DNA of 64,000 bases from Aliiruegeria haliotis. GTDB lineage: Bacteria > Pseudomonadota > Alphaproteobacteria > Rhodobacterales > Rhodobacteraceae. Shown in pieces: positions 17,706-25,232 of this stretch. The stretch is taken from positions 89,694 to 153,693 of the forward strand of contig NZ_PVTD01000011.1 in NCBI RefSeq assembly GCF_003003255.1. Reading direction: 5' to 3'. The stretch's first letter is position 1, and each line of letters begins with the position of its first letter. A model generated the notes under the pieces. That model was given only the letters and a program-made list of their open reading frames with translations. It had not been told where the DNA came from and made no database searches. The translations under genes were made by a program, and so were the position numbers.

Positions 17706-18620
17706 CTACCCCATGAGCGCCCGCACCTCCGGCAAAGTGGGCGCGGAGCTGGAAGCGCCCGCTTTCGTCGTCGACAACGCACCACAGGCCGCGGCGAAGC
17801 GGATCGCATCGCCCATGCTCGCCCCATCGTTCAGCGCGTAGGCCAGACCGCCGTTGAAGCAGTCGCCGGCCGCGACGGTGTCGATGCTCTCGACCTCGAA
17901 TGGCGGAATGAACCCTCCGCCGTCGGCATCCTGGTAGCAGACCCCGGCCGCGCCGAGCTTGACCACCGCCGCGTGGACACCTGCGGCGCGCATCATCGCC
18001 GCCGCGCGCGCGGCATCTTCCGGGGTCCGGGGACGCAACCCGACCAGCAGTTCGGTCTCCGTTTCATTGGGCGTCACGACATCGACTCGCGCCAGAATCT
18101 CTGGTGGCAGCCCCCCGTCCGGTGCTGGCGCCGGGTCGAGGATCACACGCCCGCCATGCGCGCGGACAATGTCGGCAGCCGCAAGACCGGCCTCCAGCGG
18201 AATCTCCAGTTGCAGCAGCAAGACCGAGGTCGCCTCGAACACGTCACGCGCACGCTCCACGTCACTGACGTCTATGGCCATGTTTGCCCCGCCAACGACG
18301 GTGATGCAGTTCTGGGCCTCGGCATCGACGCCGATCACGGCGATGCCGGTCTCCACACCCGCGTCGGTGCGAATGTCGCCGGTGGATAGCCCTGCACCGG
18401 ACAGGTCGGCCAGCGCCCGCTGGCCGAAGGTATCCTCCCCGACGCGCCCCACAAGGCGTGTCTGCGCCCCGAGGCGCGCGGCGGCGACGGCCTGGTTGCA
18501 GCCCTTGCCACCAAGCCCGATCGCATAGCGATCCCCGTGGAGCGTCTCACCCGGGCGTGGCAGGCGCGTGGCATAGGTCGTCAGGTCGATATTGATGCTG
18601 CCGAATACAGTGATCGTCAT
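17706..18620 (-). CDS. rbsK: Ribokinase
   Basis: RbsK phosphorylates D-ribose to ribose 5-phosphate with ATP, feeding the pentose phosphate pathway. The 304-residue PfkB-family protein has GGKGCNQAVA at 38-47 (sugar-binding signature) and DTVAAGDCFNGG with the catalytic Asp and anion hole near residue 251. The N-terminal Asn-Ile-Asp (residues 10-12) also contacts ribose. The ATG at 18620 is preceded by GAGG and gives the normal length. It is the last gene of the rbsD-A-C-B-R-K unit, 40 bases after rbsR, so it is expected to be co-transcribed and relieved from RbsR by ribose. Confidence 0.93.
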   Translation of the reverse strand: MTITVFGSINIDLTTYATRLPRPGETLHGDRYAIGLGGKGCNQAVAAARLGAQTRLVGRVGEDTFGQRALADLSGAGLSTGDIRTDAGVETGIAVIGVDAEAQNCITVVGGANMAIDVSDVERARDVFEATSVLLLQLEIPLEAGLAAADIVRAHGGRVILDPAPAPDGGLPPEILARVDVVTPNETETELLVGLRPRTPEDAARAAAMMRAAGVHAAVVKLGAAGVCYQDADGGGFIPPFEVESIDTVAAGDCFNGGLAYALNDGASMGDAIRFAAACGALSTTKAGASSSAPTLPEVRALMG

Positions 18621-18660
18621 GGCACCTCGCGGTGGTTGGCGCACGGGGGCCGCACGGCGT

Positions 18661-19653
18661 CTAGCGCACGGATTCCCGCACGACGAGTTCGGGTTTCTTC
18701 TGGATGACATCGGGCAGGCCAATGCCGGACTCGAGGTTCCGGATCAGGATCTCCGCCGCCTCAAGACCGAGATTGAACCCGGGTTGCCGGATCGTGGTCA
18801 GGCCCGGCTGCAGGTAGGAGGCGATTTCGAGATCGTCGTATCCTATGATGGAAATGTCGCCGGGAACGGCCAGGCCTTCTTCCGCCACGGCCTTGTAGGC
18901 GCCCATTGCCATGAGGTCGTTGAAGGCAAAAAGCGCATCCGGCAGAGCGCCACGTTCGATCAACGCCCGCATGGCCTCGTACCCACCGCGGGCGGACAGC
19001 TCGCCGGCCGCCACCAATCCCGGGTCCAGCGAAAGGCCGGCCTGCGCGAGCCCATCGCGGAAGCCAGAAAGGCGGTCGTCCGACCGTGTGTGCCTCTCTG
19101 GGCCGGACAGGCAACCGATCCGGCGGTGCCCCCGCCCGGCGAGGTACTCGGCCGCCAACCGGCCGCCGAGGATGGAATCGTCGCCAATGGCGCAGGCATG
19201 CGGCATCGGGTCGGAATCCAGAACCGCGCGCGGCAGGTTCGTAAGCCGGTCCAGTTCCGACTGAAAATCGGGGTCGCGGTTGACCGTCATGACCACCAGC
19301 GCGTCGATGCGTTTCTGCATCAGCGTCTTGAGGTAGCTTCGCTGCCGCCCCGGCTGATCGCCGGCATTGCACAGGATCAGGCTGTAGCCGGCCTGAAAAC
19401 ACCCCTCCTCGACGCCGCTGACGATCTCCGCAAAAAACGGGTTGGTGCTGGAGGTGACAAGCATGCCGATGGTTCGGGTGCGATTGCTCTTGAGCGCACG
19501 CGCGAGGTAGCTGGGCTCGTAGCCGAGGTCATCGACTGCCTTCTCCACCGCGGAGCGCGTGTCGGGCGCCACGAAGCGTGTCTTGTTGATGACATGCGAG
19601 ACCGTAGAGACGGAAACGCCCGCAGCCTTTGCGACATCCTTGATACTGACCAT
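18661..19653 (-). CDS. rbsR: LacI-family regulator of the ribose operon
   Basis: A 330-residue LacI/GalR protein. The helix-turn-helix begins at the start (VSIKDVAKAAGVSVSTVSHV), followed by the hinge helix with the paired Leu/Ala-Arg-Ala-Leu at residues 50-57, then a periplasmic-binding-protein-like effector domain. It sits inside the ribose operon, between rbsB and rbsK, so it should be RbsR, a repressor released by ribose. A matching pseudo-palindrome with central CG lies upstream of rbsD (23729-23744). An in-frame ATG at 19701 would add 16 residues ahead of the HTH and is less likely. The operon would then be autoregulated. Confidence 0.88.
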   Translation of the reverse strand: MVSIKDVAKAAGVSVSTVSHVINKTRFVAPDTRSAVEKAVDDLGYEPSYLARALKSNRTRTIGMLVTSSTNPFFAEIVSGVEEGCFQAGYSLILCNAGDQPGRQRSYLKTLMQKRIDALVVMTVNRDPDFQSELDRLTNLPRAVLDSDPMPHACAIGDDSILGGRLAAEYLAGRGHRRIGCLSGPERHTRSDDRLSGFRDGLAQAGLSLDPGLVAAGELSARGGYEAMRALIERGALPDALFAFNDLMAMGAYKAVAEEGLAVPGDISIIGYDDLEIASYLQPGLTTIRQPGFNLGLEAAEILIRNLESGIGLPDVIQKKPELVVRESVR

Positions 19654-19719
19654 GTCATCCCGCTTTCGGTGCGGGGAAGCAACCGTGCCGCTCCCCCGCA
19701 TTCACTTGAGTATTGGAGC

Positions 19720-20601
19720 TTACTTCTGGATCAGCTGCAGGGGAACCGGTGTGTACTCCGGAACCTCTTCGCCTTTCAGGATCTTGTCGGCGGTCTCGAC
19801 GCCGAGCGCACCGATCATTCCGGCCTGCTGGGCCACGGTCGCCAACATGGTGCCCTCGTTCACGGCTGCAACAGCGTCATCGGTGCCGTCGAAGCCTATC
19901 ACGAGGATGTCGCGTTTCGCGGACTCGATGGCCTTGATCGCACCAAGCGCCATCTCGTCATTGTGGGCAAAGACCACGTCGACCTCAGGCTGCGCCTGCA
20001 GGATGTTCTCCATGACGTTGAGCCCCTTGGTACGGTCGAAATCGGCCGCCTGGGAGGCGACGATTTCCAGCCCGTCGACGGCGTCAATTCCCTTGTTGAA
20101 TCCCTCGCCCCGATCACGGGCTGCGGAGGTACCGGGCACACCCTGCAATTCCACGACCTTGCCGGCGCCCGACAGAGTGGTGTTCACCAGTTCGGCAGCC
20201 ATCTCGCCGCCCTGCACGTTGTCTGAAGCGACGTGGGAGACCACTTCACCGCCCGAGGCACCCCGGTCGAGTGTCACCACCGGCACATCCTTGCGGTTGG
20301 CGGCCCGAATGGCACTGCGCACGGCGTCAGAATCAGTGGGGTTGATCATCAGGAGCTTGACGTCCTTGTTGAGCACGTCTTCGACGGCAGCCAGTTCCTT
20401 GGCCGGATCGTTCTGGCTGTCGAGCACGAGCAGCTCGTAGCCCAGTTCGGAGGCCTTGCCTTCGGCGCCTTCCTTAAGGGTCACGAAGAACGGGTTGTTC
20501 AGGGTCGATACCACCAGTGCCAGCGTATCCGCAGCAAAGGTCGGGGCGGTGGTGCCGAGAAGCATCGCAGTGGCGGTTGCCAGGCCAAGCAGCTTTTTCA
20601 T
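19720..20601 (-). CDS. rbsB: Ribose ABC transporter periplasmic binding protein
   Basis: The 293-residue receptor binds D-ribose in the periplasm and delivers it to RbsC. Residues 1-23 are a signal peptide cut after TFA-A. The mature protein starts DTLALVVSTLNNPFF, the RbsB hallmark with the Asn and two Phe that pack on the sugar; Asp and Arg contacts follow in TLDRGASGG and in GFDGTDDA. GGAGGAG lies ahead of the ATG at 20601, a better start than the longer frame that begins inside rbsC. It lies 34 bases after rbsC and 66 before rbsR. All parts needed for ribose import are present in the operon. Confidence 0.94.
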   Translation of the reverse strand: MKKLLGLATATAMLLGTTAPTFAADTLALVVSTLNNPFFVTLKEGAEGKASELGYELLVLDSQNDPAKELAAVEDVLNKDVKLLMINPTDSDAVRSAIRAANRKDVPVVTLDRGASGGEVVSHVASDNVQGGEMAAELVNTTLSGAGKVVELQGVPGTSAARDRGEGFNKGIDAVDGLEIVASQAADFDRTKGLNVMENILQAQPEVDVVFAHNDEMALGAIKAIESAKRDILVIGFDGTDDAVAAVNEGTMLATVAQQAGMIGALGVETADKILKGEEVPEYTPVPLQLIQK

Positions 20602-20635
20602 GACATTTCTCCTCCAGGTCATGGTCGTATGGGGT

Positions 20636-21583
20636 TTATTTCGAGGTAGCCTTGCTGCGGCCATCGAGGACCACGGCAAGCAGGATGACAGCGCCCTTTG
20701 CAATCATCTGGTAGTAGGACGAGACATCCATGATGTTCAGCGCGTTGTTGAGCACGCCGATGATGAGGGCACCGATCAGGGTGCCCGTTATTCGCCCGCG
20801 CCCACCGGCAAGCGAGGTCCCGCCGAGCACGACAGCGGCGATCGCGTCAAGCTCGTAGGCCAGGCCGGCCGTGGGCTGGGCGGATTCGAGGCGGGCCGTC
20901 AGGATGATGCCCGCAAGTGCCGAGAGCGCACCGGAAATGGCGTAGACGATCACCTTCACCCGCGCGACGTTGACCCCGGCCAGCAAGGCGACCTGCTCGT
21001 TGCCCCCGATGGCATAGACGTAACGGCCAAGTCGGGTGAAGTTCAGCACGTACCAACAGACGAGGAATGCAAGCGCGGCGATGATGACCGGGATCGGAAT
21101 GCCCGCCACATAGCCGCCCCCCACCTCGTAGAAACTGTTGGCAACGTCGAAGTTCCCCGTCGAGATCGGGCGCCCATCGGTGTAGACCAGCACCAGCCCG
21201 CGCACCATGGTCATGGCGACCAGCGTTGCGATGAAGGCCTGAACCCCGAAGAAGGCAACGATACTGCCCGACGCCGCGCCCAGCGCCGCGCCGATGACGA
21301 TCGTGGTCAGCAACGCGACGATGAGTGGCGTGTCGGCCGCGATCATCGAGGCACAGACCGCACCGGCGAAGGCCAGGATCGAACCGACAGAGAGGTCGAT
21401 ACCCGCCGTGAGGATCACAAACGTCATCCCCATGGCGATGACCGCGTTGATCGAGGTTTGCCGAAGGATGTTCAGCAGGTTGTCGACGGTCAGGAAACTC
21501 GGCGAATAGAGCGATACCGCTGCCATCAGCACGATCAGGCCGATCAGCGGGATGTTCTCCGTGGCGAATTGCTTTACTTTCAT
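20636..21583 (-). CDS. rbsC: Ribose ABC transporter permease
   Basis: RbsC is the membrane channel of the ribose importer. The 315-residue protein has about ten hydrophobic helices and the BPD_transp_2 family signatures ILTAGIDLSVGSILA around residue 58 and AVVLGGTSLAGGRGRI around residue 248; the latter loop couples to the ATPase. GGAGG lies ahead of the ATG. That ATG overlaps the TGA of a 53-codon ORF (21580-21741) which itself overlaps the rbsA stop, so rbsC translation is probably coupled to the small ORF rather than directly to rbsA. Length matches Escherichia coli RbsC. Confidence 0.94.
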   Translation of the reverse strand: MKVKQFATENIPLIGLIVLMAAVSLYSPSFLTVDNLLNILRQTSINAVIAMGMTFVILTAGIDLSVGSILAFAGAVCASMIAADTPLIVALLTTIVIGAALGAASGSIVAFFGVQAFIATLVAMTMVRGLVLVYTDGRPISTGNFDVANSFYEVGGGYVAGIPIPVIIAALAFLVCWYVLNFTRLGRYVYAIGGNEQVALLAGVNVARVKVIVYAISGALSALAGIILTARLESAQPTAGLAYELDAIAAVVLGGTSLAGGRGRITGTLIGALIIGVLNNALNIMDVSSYYQMIAKGAVILLAVVLDGRSKATSK

Positions 21584-21741
21584 TTCGCTGTTTCCTCCGG
21601 GAAATCGACCGTCAGGTGTTTGCTGGTTGGCGTTCCGCCCGTGACGGCGCCGGGGGCGCTCGCCTTCGAACCCACTGCCTGTTCAACGGTGGACGGGGTA
21701 TGTGTGGTGAAACCTGGTGGTGTGAACCGGTCGGGATTCAT
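21580..21741 (-). CDS. 53-residue small ORF bridging rbsA and rbsC
   Basis: A small ORF fills the gap between rbsA and rbsC exactly. Its ATG shares four bases (ATGA) with the rbsA stop and its TGA shares four bases (ATGA) with the rbsC start. A GGAGGG lies about nine bases before its ATG. The predicted peptide is hydrophilic, rich in Pro, Thr and Gly, begins MNPDRFTPPGFTTH and has no membrane segment or known motif. Codon use looks ordinary for the region. It may serve as a translational coupler or encode a small transporter-associated peptide. An alternative is a relic of an N-terminal extension of RbsC. No function can be given. Confidence 0.55.
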   Translation of the reverse strand: MNPDRFTPPGFTTHTPSTVEQAVGSKASAPGAVTGGTPTSKHLTVDFPEETAK

Positions 21742-23243
21742 GGCGCAACGCCCTCCGTCAAACCGGCGACCGTACAGCGCATGATCTCCTCCTGATCGGC
21801 CTCGTCACGGGCGAAGCTGCCGGTCAGCAACCCGTTCGACATGACCAGGATGCGGTCGGAGATCCCGAGGAGTTCCGGCATGTCCGAGGACATCAGCAGG
21901 ATACAGAGCCCCTGCGCCTTCAACTCGTTGATGAGCGTGTAGATCTCCCGCTTTGCGCCCACATCGACCCCCCGCGTCGGCTCATCGAGGATCAGGATGC
22001 GCGGTTGCGGCACCAGCGACTTGGCAATGGATACCTTTTGCTGATTCCCCCCCGATAGCTGGGAGACGATGGCATCGATCCCATGGGTCTTGATCGAGAA
22101 CGCGTTGATGTACTCGGTGATTTCCCTGCGCTCGGTGCGTTTGTCGATGTGCCCGGTCTTTCCGGTAAACCGGAATAGTCCCGTCAGCGCCATGTTCTGC
22201 CGCAGCCCGTGCGCCTGGATCAGCCCTTCGAGCTTGCGATCCTCGGTGACGTATCCGATGCCGGCGAGCACGCCGGAGCGAGGCGTGCGCAATCGCATCT
22301 CCTGCCCGTCGATCTCGATGCGCCCGGATTTGGCGGGGTTGGCGCCATAGATCGCCTTTCCAAGCTCCGTGCGCCCTGCCCCCACCAGCCCTGCGAAACC
22401 GACGACCTCTCCGGCCCGGGCCTCGAACGAGACCTCCCGAACACCCCTGGCAACCAGATTCTCCACCTTCAGCCGGACATCGGCCGGCGCGGCAGGCATA
22501 TACGGGTATTGGTCGGAAAGCTCGCGCCCCACCATGTGACGGATCAGGCCATCCTCGTCGATCTCGCTGACCGGCCCCTGGTGAATCATCGCGCCATCCC
22601 GCAGAACCGCAACGTCATCGCACATCGCGAAAATCTCACCCAACCTGTGGGAAATGAAGACAAGTCCCTTCCCCTCGGCGCGGAGGTGATCGACCACATC
22701 GAAGAGGATCTTCGTCTCAACATCGGTGAGCGAGTCCGTCGGCTCGTCCATGATGATCACTTCGGCATTCATCGAGAGCGCGCGGGCGATCTCCACCATC
22801 TGTTGCTGGGCAATGGAGAGCTTTCCGGTCTCCGTTCGCGGGTCGATGTCCTGCTTGAGCTGTTTCAGCCAATGGCGGGAATCGCGCTCGATCTGCCCCC
22901 AAAGGATGCGCCCCGTGCCATCCACCGGTTCGCGCCCGAGGAAGATGTTCTCGCCGACACTAAGCGCAGGCAGCAGGTTGAGCTCCTGGTGAATCATGCC
23001 GATTCCGGCATCCATGGATTGGCGCGCATTGGTGAAGCGAACATCCTCGCCGCGATAGCGCATCGTTCCGGCATCGCGCCCGTAGATCCCGGTGATGATC
23101 TTCATCAGCGTCGATTTTCCGGCGCCGTTCTCCCCGGCGAGGGCCACGACGCGTCCGGCCTCGACGGTGAAGTCGACACCTTTCAGAACCTGCACCGCGC
23201 CGAATGCTTTGTCGACCGACCGCAGTTCGAGAAGAGCTGTCAT
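21738..23243 (-). CDS. rbsA: Ribose ABC transporter ATP-binding protein (double cassette)
   Basis: RbsA powers ribose import. The 501-residue protein contains two ABC cassettes in tandem. The first has Walker A GENGAGKST at 37-45, signature LSIAQQQ and Walker B with VIIMDEPT. The second is the usual degenerate copy: GLVGAGRTEL instead of a proper Walker A, but an intact LSGGNQQK signature and ILILDEPT. This asymmetry is normal for sugar-type double ATPases (RbsA, MglA, XylG). It starts 16 bases after rbsD and ends overlapping a small ORF ahead of rbsC. Confidence 0.95.
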   Translation of the reverse strand: MTALLELRSVDKAFGAVQVLKGVDFTVEAGRVVALAGENGAGKSTLMKIITGIYGRDAGTMRYRGEDVRFTNARQSMDAGIGMIHQELNLLPALSVGENIFLGREPVDGTGRILWGQIERDSRHWLKQLKQDIDPRTETGKLSIAQQQMVEIARALSMNAEVIIMDEPTDSLTDVETKILFDVVDHLRAEGKGLVFISHRLGEIFAMCDDVAVLRDGAMIHQGPVSEIDEDGLIRHMVGRELSDQYPYMPAAPADVRLKVENLVARGVREVSFEARAGEVVGFAGLVGAGRTELGKAIYGANPAKSGRIEIDGQEMRLRTPRSGVLAGIGYVTEDRKLEGLIQAHGLRQNMALTGLFRFTGKTGHIDKRTERREITEYINAFSIKTHGIDAIVSQLSGGNQQKVSIAKSLVPQPRILILDEPTRGVDVGAKREIYTLINELKAQGLCILLMSSDMPELLGISDRILVMSNGLLTGSFARDEADQEEIMRCTVAGLTEGVAP

Positions 23244-23259
23244 CGCACGTCCTTTCCCG

Positions 23260-23682
23260 TCATCCGAAGGTCACGCCGGAATGAAGAATGATGTTGGCAT
23301 AGGGGGTCACGTCGCCTGTCCGGACCACGGCACGGCTCCGGGCCGTCTGCACCTTGAAGGTTTCGTGCGGCACATGATCGATCGCAATCGTGTTCCCCTG
23401 CAAGTCCTGTAGCGCGGCAAGCAGGTTCCGGATCTGCTCGTAGAGGGCCGGCTGCGTGTCCCGAAGCTCCTCAGCGACGGTCACACGTTCCACGAAGAGT
23501 TCCCCCGTCGTGGCTTCCAGCACGTCAAGGAATGCCGGCAATCCCTGCGTGACGGCCAGATCGATGCGCTCGGGCCCTGCGGGAATGGGCAGGCCGGCGT
23601 CACCGATGCACAGGGTATCCGTGTGGCCCATAAGGGCAACGGCGCGGGCAATAGGGGCGTTCAGCAGAACAGCCTTTCGCAT
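23260..23682 (-). CDS. rbsD: D-ribose pyranase
   Basis: RbsD interconverts the pyranose and furanose forms of ribose, supplying the form ribokinase uses. The 140-residue protein is the normal length and has catalytic His20 in MGHTD, with the C-terminal ATGDVTPYANIILHSG-like segment (here RTGDVTPYANIILHSG) that lines the sugar pocket. The ATG at 23682 has GGAGGAG at good spacing; the in-frame ATGs just upstream are less well placed. It is the first gene of the ribose operon and directly follows the operator and promoter. Confidence 0.94.
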   Translation of the reverse strand: MRKAVLLNAPIARAVALMGHTDTLCIGDAGLPIPAGPERIDLAVTQGLPAFLDVLEATTGELFVERVTVAEELRDTQPALYEQIRNLLAALQDLQGNTIAIDHVPHETFKVQTARSRAVVRTGDVTPYANIILHSGVTFG

Positions 23683-23717
23683 GATCTCCTCCATCATGTG
23701 GCTGCGATTCGTCTATG

Positions 23718-23746
23718 ATCCTACGCCTGCGAAAACGTTTGCGCAA
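23718..23746 (-). promoter_or_regulatory. rbs promoter with RbsR-type operator
   Basis: GCGAAAAC at 23729-23736 and GTTTGCGC at 23737-23744 form a 16-bp pseudo-palindrome centred on CG, with seven of eight positions symmetric. This is the typical shape of a LacI-family operator with AAACGTTT core. On the minus strand TTGCGC (23746-23741) and TAGGAT (23723-23718), 17 bases apart, make a reasonable -35/-10 pair with the operator lying across the -35 box and spacer. RbsR encoded in the same operon is the obvious ligand. Confidence 0.68.
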
Positions 23747-23861
23747 AGGTTTTCTATTCCCTTGTCGTTGCTTTGTTGACGCAGGGGGCGCTGGTGCCCC
23801 GGCTGTGCCTGCAATCGTTCACGGCCCTTTCGGCGTTGGCGGACACGGGGTAGATTGCCCC

Positions 23862-25115
23862 ATGCCCAGCCTCTGTCGCGATTGCCTGAAGGACTTTGAC
23901 AACGGTGCGCGTTGCCCACTCTGCGGCTCACCGCGAGTGGTGTCGCATCCGGAGTTGTTCGCGCTGTCGATCGCCCACATGGATTGCGATGCCTTCTACG
24001 CCTCGGTCGAAAAACGCGATGATCCGAGCCTTGCCGACAAGCCGGTGATCGTTGGCGGGGGAAAGCGTGGCGTGGTCTCTACCTGTTGCTACGTGGCGCG
24101 CACCTACGGCGTGCGATCCGCCATGCCAATGTTCAAGGCGCTGAAGCTCTGCCCCGATGCGGTCGTGATCAAGCCGCGCGGGAAGGCCTATGTGGAGGCA
24201 TCGCGGGCGATCCGGGCGATGATGGAGGAGATGACGCCGTCGATCGAGCCATTGTCGCTCGACGAGGCTTTTCTGGACCTGACGGGGACCGCCCGCCTTC
24301 ACCATGCGCCGCCTGCTGTCATGCTGGCACGGCTGCTCCAACGAATGGAGGAGGAACTGGGGCTGTCCGGTTCCGTTGGCCTCAGCCACAACAAGTTCCT
24401 CGCAAAGGTCGCATCCGATCTCGACAAGCCGCGCGGCTTCTCGGTGATCGGAAAGGCGGAGACAGAGGACTTCCTGCGCGACAAGCCCGTGCGGATGATC
24501 TGGGGTGTGGGGGAGGCCTTCCAGGAGTCTCTCTCCCGCAGCGGCATTCGCACATTCGACGATCTGCGCCGCTGGGACCGCAAGGAACTTCACGCCCGCT
24601 TCGGCGCCTCGGGCGAGCGGCTGTGGCACCTGGCCCGCGGGGAGGATCACCGAAGGGTTCACCGAAATGCACCGGTGAAGTCGATCTCCAATGAAACCAC
24701 CTTCTTCGAGGACACCTCGGACCCTGACATTCTCGATGGGCACCTCTGGCGCCTGTCCGAGAAGGTCACCGACCGCGCGAAGGCCAAGGGGATCGCCGGG
24801 CGCGTGGTCGTGCTCAAGCTAAAGCGGGCCGACCATTCGCTGATCAGCCGACGAAAATCGCTGGAGGACGCCACCCAGATCGCCGATCGGCTCTATCGGA
24901 CGGCGCGGGGGCTTTTTGACCAGGTCGAGGAAACGGCACCCTACCGTCTGATCGGGGTTGGCCTGTCGGACCTCGTGCCCGACAGCGCCGCTGACCTGTC
25001 GGGCGACCTGCTGGACCCGCAAGCAGGCAAGAGGGCAAAGGTGGAGCGCGCCAGCGACGCGATACGGGAGAGGTTTGGCTCGGATGCAATTCTCAAGGGG
25101 CGGGCACTTCGCTAG
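23862..25115 (+). CDS. dinB: DNA polymerase IV (Y family) with N-terminal zinc knuckle
   Basis: Error-prone translesion polymerase of 417 residues. The palm motif HMDCDAFYASVE carries catalytic Asp41 and the likely steric-gate Tyr46; SLDEAFLD supplies the second metal Asp and Glu. Thumb and little-finger regions follow, and no clear C-terminal beta-clamp motif is seen. Residues 1-25 hold two CxxC pairs (Cys5, Cys8, Cys18, Cys21), a zinc-ribbon extension that I associate with rhodobacterial DinB. The ATG at 23862 keeps this extension and avoids an implausible longer start. It is divergent from the ribose operon; no clear LexA box was seen. Confidence 0.92.
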   Translation: MPSLCRDCLKDFDNGARCPLCGSPRVVSHPELFALSIAHMDCDAFYASVEKRDDPSLADKPVIVGGGKRGVVSTCCYVARTYGVRSAMPMFKALKLCPDAVVIKPRGKAYVEASRAIRAMMEEMTPSIEPLSLDEAFLDLTGTARLHHAPPAVMLARLLQRMEEELGLSGSVGLSHNKFLAKVASDLDKPRGFSVIGKAETEDFLRDKPVRMIWGVGEAFQESLSRSGIRTFDDLRRWDRKELHARFGASGERLWHLARGEDHRRVHRNAPVKSISNETTFFEDTSDPDILDGHLWRLSEKVTDRAKAKGIAGRVVVLKLKRADHSLISRRKSLEDATQIADRLYRTARGLFDQVEETAPYRLIGVGLSDLVPDSAADLSGDLLDPQAGKRAKVERASDAIRERFGSDAILKGRALR

Positions 25116-25232
25116 CCGCAGCAGCGTCCGACCGTCATGTGCAGTCAGCTTTGCCACGCGCAAGAACGCGGCCCGCCAGGTTTCCTCGAAAGGTCAGTCG
25201 TTTACACCAATGGAAAGGCTTTTCCGCCGGCG

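Noticed and set aside
18592..20226. 544-codon plus-strand frame opposite rbsR and rbsB
   Set aside because: Antisense to two clear genes, with composition typical of reverse-frame reads.
20456..21784. 442-codon plus-strand frame opposite rbsC
   Set aside because: Very rich in Asp, Arg and His, as expected for the reverse complement of membrane-protein codons.
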